From an uncultured Eubacteriales bacterium (lineage in GTDB: Bacteria; Bacillota; Clostridia; Monoglobales; Monoglobaceae), in the NCBI GenBank assembly GCA_900545865.1, contig URAN01000025.1:1-37322 (forward strand): a DNA stretch of 37,322 bases. Direction: 5' to 3'. This document shows, one piece after another, positions 16,858 through 25,750 of the stretch. Positions within the stretch are counted from its first letter, which is position 1, and every line of letters starts with the position of its first letter. The notes beneath the pieces are model-generated. The model was not told where the DNA came from, searched no databases, and was given only the letters and a program-made list of their open reading frames with translations. The translations under genes were made by a program, and so were the position numbers.

Positions 16858-19611
16858 TCATTTGAGGATTAACAAAATCTGAGGTGTAGAGTTATTAATA
16901 TATATTACAACTTTTGAACAGCCGCCTCCGTTTCCTTGAGAATTTTTATAAGGTATAATATCCCATCCGTAAGCTCGGCGGAGCTTTGGTTCTCTGCCTG
17001 TTGTGTCAAGCAGATACTTTCTCATCATACTATGCTGCAGAGAGAATGCCTGACAGTTTTCCAAAGATATTTCCGAATCTTTCTCAGACACTAAAAATGC
17101 ACCTGAATAGTTCCCTATCGGAGCGGTCATATATACATTCCCTATGAGCATTCTTTCTGCTTGATATGCCATATTCTTTGATATATCACCATAAGCGTCA
17201 TTCTTTGCGTCATACAGCCTTCTTACTGCGCTGATCTCATTCATAGGGTTATAAGAAACCATCACCATGTCTCCGACATGAAGCTCTATGGGATTTTTGT
17301 TTTCGTCCACAAAGGTACGCTCCGCACTTGTCAACGTTACTGTTGCCTCATTCATCATACCTATCAGCTGCTCACGTATTTCCCCATCCTCATTCAGTCC
17401 TGTCACAATTTCTTTGACTATTGCCACTCTCTGATAACGTGCGCCGTAGTCTTTGAGTTCCGACATTGTTGTGCCGCTGTTTTGGTATACAACAACAAGC
17501 TCGGTTCCCACTCCGTTTTCGGAGTATATGACGCCAACAACCTGATAAGACAGTCCGCTCAGTATGTCAACATTCTCAAACTTAAGAGTCGAACAATATC
17601 TTTCTCTTTCCGATTTAACACTGTTATCGGGAACACCTATCACATTTTTTGACTGAATGGACATAGCATTCAGGGTTCCGTTTTCATAGAATACATTGCC
17701 GTCCATTTTATACACCATTTTAACAGGTTCATCACTAAAACCGAACGGTGCTCTTAACGATGCATTTTCATCATCAAAGCTTCCCATTGTATATATATTT
17801 GAAATTCTTCCGCTTTTATCAAGCTTGAAATTTATCATTTTGCCGTACAGAATTTCTCTGTTCTGGATTTTGTTAAGCGTATCATCGTCTACCTTTTTTC
17901 CGTCTATCCTCAGCGCACCGGCAACATACTCATCAACAGCCCAATTTGATAGGCTCAAGTCCGAACGATAAATTCTCATCTTCATATTGTCTTCCACAGT
18001 GCCGAACGGAATGTCTGTGGACATACTAATTACAAATCCCGTTAAAACATTTCCGCTTTCAGAACGATTTGCGCCCGCAATTTTCCCTTTATAATCAAGA
18101 TAAATTACTACGTCTTCCCCAAGTTTTAAATTTTCAAGCTTTGTTTTAGCATCATTAGCTGCATTAAAAATTTTTCCCGCAACGGCATATGTATTCTTTT
18201 CCTTGTTTCGGGCAGAAAACGTGCCTATGATATTATTCGAGGAAATATATACATCAGCATAGGGAACACCTGCAACTTTATATTCCTTAATCGACAAAAC
18301 GTCATTTTGAGCAATTGCGTTAAAATTTGTAAGATTCATGTCTTTGTCATAATAATTTATCTTGACATCTTTATAATTAGACCCTAAATCAAACAAGCCT
18401 CCATTGTACTTATCTACAATAAATTCCTCGCTTGTGTTGATAATTCCGCCTACCATATTAAAGTACATATCAACAAACAGTATCTCCGGCACAGAATCGC
18501 CATCGTTGCTCAACGAGATCATCTTTTCCACATTATAGATTCCTGCATTGGCGTCATTTATTTTTTCAAGTACCTCAGACGTTTCTCCGTTAAAGCATCC
18601 GTTAAGGATTATGATAAGGTCACTGTTGACTTTAATTTTTTTATCCTTTGTTTCTGTGTTTAATTCGTCCTCCGAAACCCTTTCGCTCCAAAGAATATAA
18701 TCTCCGTCATAATACAGATCATCAGGTCCGTCTATTATCTGTGTTTTGTTTTTTGACGTCGGAATAATTGAAACAGCGGTGTTTTCTCCTCTTTTTCGAT
18801 CATACTCATAGTATACATCAACACTATAGCCTATATATTCCTTTTTGCTCTCGTCATTCAAAACAAATTTCATGTATCCGTCATTATCATCAACACGAAT
18901 TTCATTTTCTCTGACTTCCGTTTTGCCAAGCAGCCCCGTTTTTCCATTATCAGTTATGACGCCCGAATACTCATACACATTCAGATACTCACTCATCACG
19001 TTTCCTTCAGAAACAACCAAATCCTTGCCTTCAAAAACTACGGGGCTGACATCCAATAAATTATAAATCACATTATAGCCATCGCTTAAGCTTAGCTTGC
19101 CGGACGCTGCCTGAACTCCGTCAAACAATCCAAGTCTGACAGCGTCTGCAATATACTTGCCGGGATATGCATCTGGATCGTCCTTATATATATCTCTGTT
19201 TAATGCAGACACCAACATTTTTGCGCATTCATCTTTGCTGATACTATTGTACGGGTAAAATAAACCGTCGGAATCTCCTTTAAGAATCCCACACTCAACC
19301 AATCCGGCAATACTTTTTACATAAGGACAGCTTTCGGTCACATCTTTGAAATAAATTTTATCGGAACCTGTACCGCCGCGCATAAAAATTTTTGAAATAA
19401 TACTTGCGAACTCGCCCCTTGTCATATCTCCGTCAAGCAAAGTCGTGTCCGTTACGGAAATTAAGTCCAAATCCGATAACAGCTCAATCACCGCCGAATC
19501 TATCATAGCATTATTTGTCTTGCCTGCATTATCGGAATCGGCATAGCCGATAAAGCATATCGAATTAATTATAACTGCCAGCAAAATAAATACAGATATT
19601 GTCTTTTTCAT
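16858..19611 (-). CDS. Exported protein with N-terminal SLH repeats and a long beta-rich region, function unknown
   Basis: A 917-residue protein with a signal peptide (1-24, ending IGYADS). Residues about 35-195 contain three degenerate S-layer homology repeats, recognised by DMTRGEFASIISKIF, YFKDVTESCPYVKSIAGL and GLFYPYNSISKDECAKML. SLH repeats bind pyruvylated secondary cell-wall polymer and anchor proteins to the surface. The remaining 700 residues are beta-rich, with recurring short segments (for example GYSVDVYYEYD, GDMVMVSYNPMN and GEDVVIYLDYKGKI), but contain no glycosidase motif that I recognise. It starts with AAAGGAG upstream and overlaps the next open frame by ATGA at 16858-16861. 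It sits beside a second SLH protein in the enzyme operon, which suggests a surface scaffold or binding role. This function is inferred only from context. Confidence 0.72.
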   Translation of the reverse strand: MKKTISVFILLAVIINSICFIGYADSDNAGKTNNAMIDSAVIELLSDLDLISVTDTTLLDGDMTRGEFASIISKIFMRGGTGSDKIYFKDVTESCPYVKSIAGLVECGILKGDSDGLFYPYNSISKDECAKMLVSALNRDIYKDDPDAYPGKYIADAVRLGLFDGVQAASGKLSLSDGYNVIYNLLDVSPVVFEGKDLVVSEGNVMSEYLNVYEYSGVITDNGKTGLLGKTEVRENEIRVDDNDGYMKFVLNDESKKEYIGYSVDVYYEYDRKRGENTAVSIIPTSKNKTQIIDGPDDLYYDGDYILWSERVSEDELNTETKDKKIKVNSDLIIILNGCFNGETSEVLEKINDANAGIYNVEKMISLSNDGDSVPEILFVDMYFNMVGGIINTSEEFIVDKYNGGLFDLGSNYKDVKINYYDKDMNLTNFNAIAQNDVLSIKEYKVAGVPYADVYISSNNIIGTFSARNKEKNTYAVAGKIFNAANDAKTKLENLKLGEDVVIYLDYKGKIAGANRSESGNVLTGFVISMSTDIPFGTVEDNMKMRIYRSDLSLSNWAVDEYVAGALRIDGKKVDDDTLNKIQNREILYGKMINFKLDKSGRISNIYTMGSFDDENASLRAPFGFSDEPVKMVYKMDGNVFYENGTLNAMSIQSKNVIGVPDNSVKSERERYCSTLKFENVDILSGLSYQVVGVIYSENGVGTELVVVYQNSGTTMSELKDYGARYQRVAIVKEIVTGLNEDGEIREQLIGMMNEATVTLTSAERTFVDENKNPIELHVGDMVMVSYNPMNEISAVRRLYDAKNDAYGDISKNMAYQAERMLIGNVYMTAPIGNYSGAFLVSEKDSEISLENCQAFSLQHSMMRKYLLDTTGREPKLRRAYGWDIIPYKNSQGNGGGCSKVVIYINNSTPQILLILK

Positions 19612-19644
19612 GTCTTACTCCTTTCAACCAAAAGCTGTATATTA

Positions 19645-21438
19645 CTACACATACTGCAAAATATTGTATATAACCATTGCCGCTTCGGCACGGGTTAGAT
19701 TCTGTTTCGGATTAAACATTTTCGCATCATCGCCGTTTATAATATCAGCAGTATATAATGCCGCAACAGCCTCTTTTGCATAATCATCCGTCTGTTCATA
19801 ATCCTCCAAAGCGCACTCATCGCCCTTTAACGCAACGTTTTTCAGTTTGAATGCTCTATAAGCTATCACTGCCATATCCTGCCTTAAAATGTTTTCGTTA
19901 ACACCAAATTCTTCTGCGCTAATACCATTTACAATATTCAGTTCATAAGCAGTCCTCACATACTCTTTGTACCAGTCATCCTTTACATCCCTAAACGGAA
20001 GCTCTTCGCTTGAATCGTCCGTTATATCAATCTTCATGGCTCTCATAATCATCTTCAAAAATTCAGCTCTGGTAATATTGGATTCAGGTTCAAATTTACC
20101 TTCACCCTTTCCGTTAATTATACCGTCATCGTATAGCCTCTTGATTGCATTATGCGCCCACTTAAAATTGTCTATGTCAACAAACGGCATCTTATTTCCG
20201 TCATCAGCATTTCCTGTTGTTTCCGTTTGTCCGATAGGTGACAGTGTATTCTGATTGGCAGATCCGGTGTATCCGCCGCCACCGCCGCCACCGCCGTGTT
20301 GCGGCTTCTGCTCTTGCTTTTGAGGCTGACTGTCAATAATTTTATTTACATCAGTCACAAAGTCCGATACCGATTTTGATGACAATCTTGCTATACTGTT
20401 ATTTATATTCTCGTTATAACAATTATTGTCGAGTCGTATTCCGGGTAAAATATCCGAATGTCTTGTAATAATACCTGTAATATCTGTCCAATACTTAGCA
20501 TTTTTAATTTCTGATAACACAACGCTTATGTGAAATGCGTCATAGAACTCAGCCGTCGTCATAAAATCAATATTCTGCAAAATTGAGCAAACAGAAATTT
20601 TCTCGCCATCGTTCATTTTGTTATATTTTTCAACTGATGACGTATTTGAAATTTCCGATAAATTCAGCATTTCTTTCGCATATATACGCTCTTTATCGGT
20701 TAATTTTTTGTTATCGTTATTTTGATAATCCAAATATTTCAATAATGAATTCCCGTCAATCTGCGACATATATATAAGAAAACTGGATTTAACAAAGAAA
20801 TCATTAAATTCATCGTAAGTATTATAAGATGTTTTTACATTATTTTTTAATACTTTTGCAAGATTATCTATGTATTTATCGCTTAACAAAGATACATATA
20901 TCATATTTACGCCAATATTTGCTTTTTCCGCACTGTCGGTTTCATATGCAATTTTTTCTTTTTTAATTGCATCGGCAATCTCCGCTTCGCTGCCGCTTTG
21001 AACCAATCTGATAAATTCTTCAACTTCCCCGTCCGCTGGTGAATAAACTACCTGTTTGTATCCGCTGCCGCCGGAAAAATCTGCCGTTACATCTATCTCA
21101 TATTTTTTCCCTTTTTCAAGTACAAACTCATCAAACGAGTATTTTCCATCTAAATCTGCGGTTCTCTGCAATAGGTTATAAAACGAGTTATCATACATTA
21201 CAGCTTCTTCGGACGTATTAACGAATATGCTACTTACCGCACCCTTATTCCGAGTTTCATATACCTTAACATTTACCTTGCTTCCGGATTTGATTTGCCC
21301 CATATTTCCGCTTATTTTTATCGTGTTTGAATCTAAGCTAAAATCAAACACAGCCTCATCGTCCGCATATGCACAGACGCACATGCAAGAAAAGCACAAT
21401 ATTCCGACAGCCAGTCTTTTTATTATCCTCACATGCAT
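19645..21438 (-). CDS. Exported protein with poly-Gly linker and three C-terminal SLH domains
   Basis: A 597-residue protein. A signal peptide (1-25, ending CAYADD) is followed by a short beta-rich domain, an alpha-helical middle (about 130-370) with no recognisable family, a low-complexity linker rich in Gln, Lys and eight consecutive Gly (about 372-395), and three SLH domains (about 415-597) with the TRAE-type signatures NITRAEFLKMIMRA, ILRQDMAVIAYRA and NLTRAEAAMVIYN. The SLH triplet should hold it on the cell wall. GTGAGG sits one base before the ATG at 21438 but seven bases before the in-frame GTG at 21432, so translation may start two codons later. The middle region has no enzyme motif. 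Scaffold, binding or wall-spacer roles are all open. Confidence 0.75.
   Translation of the reverse strand: MHVRIIKRLAVGILCFSCMCVCAYADDEAVFDFSLDSNTIKISGNMGQIKSGSKVNVKVYETRNKGAVSSIFVNTSEEAVMYDNSFYNLLQRTADLDGKYSFDEFVLEKGKKYEIDVTADFSGGSGYKQVVYSPADGEVEEFIRLVQSGSEAEIADAIKKEKIAYETDSAEKANIGVNMIYVSLLSDKYIDNLAKVLKNNVKTSYNTYDEFNDFFVKSSFLIYMSQIDGNSLLKYLDYQNNDNKKLTDKERIYAKEMLNLSEISNTSSVEKYNKMNDGEKISVCSILQNIDFMTTAEFYDAFHISVVLSEIKNAKYWTDITGIITRHSDILPGIRLDNNCYNENINNSIARLSSKSVSDFVTDVNKIIDSQPQKQEQKPQHGGGGGGGGYTGSANQNTLSPIGQTETTGNADDGNKMPFVDIDNFKWAHNAIKRLYDDGIINGKGEGKFEPESNITRAEFLKMIMRAMKIDITDDSSEELPFRDVKDDWYKEYVRTAYELNIVNGISAEEFGVNENILRQDMAVIAYRAFKLKNVALKGDECALEDYEQTDDYAKEAVAALYTADIINGDDAKMFNPKQNLTRAEAAMVIYNILQYV
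20272..20295 (-). repeat. GGN codon tract encoding eight glycines
   Basis: The minus strand reads GGC GGT GGC GGC GGT GGC GGC GGA: a near-perfect short tandem repeat inside the linker of the SLH protein. Such tracts can change length by slippage, which would alter linker reach without shifting the frame when whole codons are gained or lost. Confidence 0.8.
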
Positions 21439-21454
21439 ACCTCACTTTCATAGA

Positions 21455-24253
21455 TTATTGAACCTTAACGATTTCAAAATTCACACCTCGTGTTTCACTG
21501 TTTTGATAATCGCTGTTTATTTTAAATGTTGTATAACCGTTGCTCTGCTTATCGACAGCAAGCTTTGACTTCCGATTACCCGTTCCGTCAACAACATATA
21601 CCTCCCATGAACCCGGGATTTTTAATGTAATATTCCCCAATATTGTTTCAAGCTTGACAGGCGCATTACCGAAATCAACCATATCCTGATCTGTTTTATA
21701 TCCGCTGTTGGTCGCGCCGCCCGTCACAGTCAACAACAGTCTTTTGCTGTCACTGATTTTGTTTTCGTCGCACGATGTCAACGCCGCAACTGCATTTGCC
21801 GCAACCAAGTCGACATCATAATTATCCGAAGATCTCTTTTTAAGCATATCGCCTGCAAGAACGTCGCAAAAATCATTTTTAAATCTGAACACTCCCTCAG
21901 AAGTATTCCAGTACAGCGACTTGTCTGTAATATACTCGTTGTTCGAGCCATACTTTATTGTGTCTTTTCTTTTGTTTGCATTTGAAAGCGTTACGCCGTA
22001 TTTTCCGCTCAGCAGCATCTCATTTGTGATATTCAAGTCGGAATTACCCAAAAAAACATCTTTCATCTGCATATTGTTCTCATATACCTTGTTGCTTTCC
22101 TCCGTTGTATAAAAGATTCTTGCAGCTGTTGACGCAAGCGCCATCTTGACCGGATTGTTATACATAGAGTAAACATCATTCATAAAGCTTTCAGACTTAA
22201 GTTCGTCAACAGCAAACGCATAATTCAAACTTGTCCAGCCGTTTCTTGCCGAAAAAATTGCCATAACTGGCAGTACCTCTGCCAAATACGAATTTGGAAA
22301 CGCGCTGTTATATGCCGCAACAACATACGGCTTTCCGAGAACTCTGTTCTTTGAAAACTCTCCTATTATGCCTCCGTCACGCTGGCGCAGTACGCTGTCG
22401 TTTGAATGAAAGAACAGCTTACGCTCAGAGCTTGAAACATAACCGCCGTACGGATATGACATAACCGCTTTGCGCGCCACGAAATCGGTTCCCGAATTTG
22501 CATATACATCAGCTATAGTCAAGGCATCCTTTACCTTCTCTTTATTAGACCATCTGTATATATCGGAAAGCTTATTGCTGTTTCCCGTAAAGACACCCTT
22601 ATACCCTATCTCTCCAAGTGCATTTTTCAGACGTGTGTTAAATTCAAGCTGCAGTGCCACAAAAAATTCTGCCGTATCACTTTTTCTTTCATCTGTATAA
22701 AGCGAGTTCTTCCATAAATCAGTTATCATTACTGTACCGTTTTCCAAATTTTCGGACGAACCAAGCCCCTTTTCGCCGTCATATTTCCATGCTCTCTTTA
22801 ACGCGGCAGTAGTTTTGTATTTATTCTTTAAAAATTCCGTAAATCTGTTTTGCAAGAGCAAATACTCTTGCTGCGTCACCTTTCCTGCGGAATTACTGTA
22901 TGTAAAATCCAAGGAGCTTATATTGTCGATTCCCTCCACGAATGCCAAAGCGGGATCTGACGCAAGCGTCATACCGGTGTACGGATTATTTAATGAAAGA
23001 ACGCTTTTAATTCTCGATATTTCTCCATCAACCTTTTCCTCCGCATAAAAATCCGCAGCCGTTTTTCCTGAAACAACCGCCAGATATGTATATACACCGT
23101 TTTCTTTAAGTTTTGAAATCAGATACATAAGCTTATCCGCTTTATCGCTTTGTATACTACTGCTGTTGTCAAAAATAATATCGTCTATATCTGACATTCT
23201 TACGACATTAAACCCACATTTTGCAATAAGCTCGGCAAGTGTATCCGCTTGCTCCTTTTCGGCAAAACAAGCGTTTCCCACAAGGTTTGTTCCCCATAAT
23301 TTTGCCGACTTTCCGTTTTCAAACGCAAAGCCGTCTCCCTGTGCTTTTATTGCTCCATATTTACCCGCCGGCCTATCCAGAAATACTGATGCGTCCAAAA
23401 CAGAACCCGATGCAATCCGATTGCTTACAGTTTCAATCGGCAGCCAGCTGTCACTGTTAATTACGCCTTTGCCGCCGTCATCAAAGTATAATGCATCCTT
23501 TGCCAGTGTCATTCCGACAACCATAAGATAATTTGTACTTCCGTCGGTATTTATTTTTATACTCTTGATCATCTTGTCCGGATGCGGATTCGACAGAGCA
23601 AATATAGAAAACGAAACACAGTCTGTTTGCGCATTTGACCCCTGCCACGCTACCTTTGCGGCGGTTTGGTCAATTGTTCCCCAGAAATTTCCCACATGAG
23701 TTCCGACTATTGCATTAAAGTATGCACTTGTTCCGTCCTCATACTCATAAGTATATGTTCCTCCTACTTCGCCCTCCGTAACCCAAGCTCCCGCATGAAG
23801 AACATAAATGCCCTTTGCGTATGTTCCGATGTCAACCGCAACCTCATTCGGGACATTCATATCGTTTCTGCCTCTTAAAACAATACAGCTTTTATTGCCG
23901 TTTTTTTCCGGATTGATGATGTTAAACGGAATACCTCTGTACTTTACGTTTCCGTATTCGGTATAATTTCTGAGGTCGTTATCGCCCTGATCCGACCAGC
24001 CGCCGACGCCGTCACCTTCAACATCATCCTTAAAAGCTCTGTTTGCAACACCGGATATATCCACTTCTTTAAATGACGGCTTTATCCTGTCAATCAAGTT
24101 TATGGCTACATATACCGGATTATTTTCTATTTCCTCCGAATTTCCCGAAACAACCGTTTCCTCAGCATATGTATTAAATGAAAGTATTAAAGCACACACC
24201 AAAAAGCCTATTACGCAAGAGAATAACCTTTTACTCATAAAACGCATAATCAT
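21455..24253 (-). CDS. Exported glycosidase-like protein lacking both expected catalytic glutamates
   Basis: A 932-residue exported protein (signal peptide 1-30). Residues about 60-255 form a beta-sandwich, probably carbohydrate-binding, opening with GVANRAFKDDVEGDGVGGWS. Residues about 295-690 look like a clan GH-A TIM barrel: GKSAKLWGTNLVG (314-326), ELIAKCGFNVVRM (341-353), NPYTGMTLASDPALAFVE (423-440). Relatives that I remember carry a Glu in a VExxNExSL block and another in VxSEYN before AFPNxYxAE. Here these read VEGIDNISSL (439-448) and VVAAYNSAFPNSYLAE (644-659), so both glutamates appear replaced. If so, the protein binds rather than hydrolyses. GAGGAGG lies four bases before the ATG, and the start overlaps the previous stop by ATGA. 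The frame is intact with normal composition, so it is not a decaying gene. Confidence 0.65.
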   Translation of the reverse strand: MIMRFMSKRLFSCVIGFLVCALILSFNTYAEETVVSGNSEEIENNPVYVAINLIDRIKPSFKEVDISGVANRAFKDDVEGDGVGGWSDQGDNDLRNYTEYGNVKYRGIPFNIINPEKNGNKSCIVLRGRNDMNVPNEVAVDIGTYAKGIYVLHAGAWVTEGEVGGTYTYEYEDGTSAYFNAIVGTHVGNFWGTIDQTAAKVAWQGSNAQTDCVSFSIFALSNPHPDKMIKSIKINTDGSTNYLMVVGMTLAKDALYFDDGGKGVINSDSWLPIETVSNRIASGSVLDASVFLDRPAGKYGAIKAQGDGFAFENGKSAKLWGTNLVGNACFAEKEQADTLAELIAKCGFNVVRMSDIDDIIFDNSSSIQSDKADKLMYLISKLKENGVYTYLAVVSGKTAADFYAEEKVDGEISRIKSVLSLNNPYTGMTLASDPALAFVEGIDNISSLDFTYSNSAGKVTQQEYLLLQNRFTEFLKNKYKTTAALKRAWKYDGEKGLGSSENLENGTVMITDLWKNSLYTDERKSDTAEFFVALQLEFNTRLKNALGEIGYKGVFTGNSNKLSDIYRWSNKEKVKDALTIADVYANSGTDFVARKAVMSYPYGGYVSSSERKLFFHSNDSVLRQRDGGIIGEFSKNRVLGKPYVVAAYNSAFPNSYLAEVLPVMAIFSARNGWTSLNYAFAVDELKSESFMNDVYSMYNNPVKMALASTAARIFYTTEESNKVYENNMQMKDVFLGNSDLNITNEMLLSGKYGVTLSNANKRKDTIKYGSNNEYITDKSLYWNTSEGVFRFKNDFCDVLAGDMLKKRSSDNYDVDLVAANAVAALTSCDENKISDSKRLLLTVTGGATNSGYKTDQDMVDFGNAPVKLETILGNITLKIPGSWEVYVVDGTGNRKSKLAVDKQSNGYTTFKINSDYQNSETRGVNFEIVKVQ

Positions 24254-25737
24254 TTTACCTCCTCAAGCGTGATTGCCGTAACGGAATGTTTAGGCACTTC
24301 AAATTTCTTAATTATATCGTCATCATATATATCCTCATCTATTGCTTTACATTCCTGACGTTCACGATAATTGATTGCCGTAAGGCTTGTTCCCGTCAAC
24401 ACTCTTTTATGCGTAAGCTTATAATTCTTTATGAAGTTCATGTCGACACTAACGCTGTCGTTTGACAGGTTCGAAAAAACTATATTTAAGCCTTTTTCCG
24501 TTTTTGCAACGGTACAGGTTGTATCGCTTGCCTTTTGCCTTTCAAACCCTTCCAACTTAAAATCAACTATAGTGTTTCTTGACACATAATCATGATAAAT
24601 CTGCATTGCGTCCATCATAACCATGGGCTTTATCTCGCCGTTGTACATATAAAGAAGAACCCATGTCCATCCGTTTGTATCGCCTATATTGAACGACCAT
24701 GCATTTGTTCCCACCACTTCCGGCTTAACCAAACAGCGGTTGTAAAAATCCGAAAAACCTATTGCTTCCTCAAGCTGAATTGATGCCTCAAAAGATTTAA
24801 ATTCTTCTTGGTCGCGATATGCCGAACCGAATTCCGTCATAACGACTTTGATCCTATCCTCGCCCGTTATGTTCTTTATGTCCTCAATAACCCGATCAAG
24901 CATAGGCTCGCACACTTTATATGCCGTACCCGGAGCAAAATATTTATGAACAACCATATAGTCTATATCATTTCCGAGTTCCATAAGCACCGTTCTGTGC
25001 CACTCGTTGCCAACCGCCTCAAAATCATTTGTGTAAACGTGAGCAGCAATCTTTGCATCGGGATCAACGCTTCGTATGGCAGAAATCCACTTTTTGCTTT
25101 CTGAAATATATCTGTCCACGCTCCATGTCGGGACACCGTTTTCCTTTATCAAATCCAATTCATTTCCAAGCTCCCATATATCAACCCGTACAGGATCCGG
25201 AATTCCGTTTTGTATCCTAATCTTTGCCCAATTTATGCCGCCGTTATAGTTTGTTTTTCCGTCTCCTCTCAAATATTCCACAAGATCTGCTGCGTTTTCC
25301 GGGGTGTCCGTGTCCATATTGACCGCATATACAAATGACATATCCTTATTGATTTTTAAAGAGCCCTTTATCCACTCGTCCAAGCCTTCTTTAATCACAT
25401 AGTTATAGCTTTTAACCATCTGCTGGGATTGACGTTCGTTTTTAGGACCTATGGCACTCTTCCATTGAAATATATTACTGTGCCCTCCTGCCTTTCGCCA
25501 CTGTGTAATATCATATTTTTCCCACATACCTGTGTACTTATCGCTGATGTTTCCGTTGAGATCGGCAATCGTCACGCCTTTGTTTACCTCATCGCCCCAT
25601 CCGTTGGCTACTCCAAAAAACTCCGGCGGCACATATCTTATTTCTTTATCCTCGTTCACCTCAAGCGAAAGCGCCCAAACCGCAAACGGATTAACAGTCA
25701 AGGCAAGCATAACTAATGCAGCTATTATTTTTTTCAT
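24250..25737 (-). CDS. Exported clan GH-A glycosidase (GH51/GH39-like)
   Basis: A 495-residue exported glycosidase. Signal peptide 1-22 (ending AVWALS). The barrel spans about 35-390, with DIWELGNELDL (186-196, acid/base Glu193), YMVVHKYF (260-267), VVMTEFGSAYR (298-308, probable nucleophile Glu302) and NAWSFNIGD. A C-terminal beta-sandwich ends VPKHSVTAITLEE, as in arabinofuranosidase-like enzymes. It is the free-standing paralogue of the barrel in the LRR fusion at 13928-16831. The start codon is preceded by CGGAGG. Arabinofuranosidase or xylosidase/glucuronidase-type activity fits the two-Glu retaining pattern, but the specificity cannot be read from the sequence. Confidence 0.72.
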   Translation of the reverse strand: MKKIIAALVMLALTVNPFAVWALSLEVNEDKEIRYVPPEFFGVANGWGDEVNKGVTIADLNGNISDKYTGMWEKYDITQWRKAGGHSNIFQWKSAIGPKNERQSQQMVKSYNYVIKEGLDEWIKGSLKINKDMSFVYAVNMDTDTPENAADLVEYLRGDGKTNYNGGINWAKIRIQNGIPDPVRVDIWELGNELDLIKENGVPTWSVDRYISESKKWISAIRSVDPDAKIAAHVYTNDFEAVGNEWHRTVLMELGNDIDYMVVHKYFAPGTAYKVCEPMLDRVIEDIKNITGEDRIKVVMTEFGSAYRDQEEFKSFEASIQLEEAIGFSDFYNRCLVKPEVVGTNAWSFNIGDTNGWTWVLLYMYNGEIKPMVMMDAMQIYHDYVSRNTIVDFKLEGFERQKASDTTCTVAKTEKGLNIVFSNLSNDSVSVDMNFIKNYKLTHKRVLTGTSLTAINYRERQECKAIDEDIYDDDIIKKFEVPKHSVTAITLEEVK

Positions 25738-25750
25738 GTATTTTCCTCCG

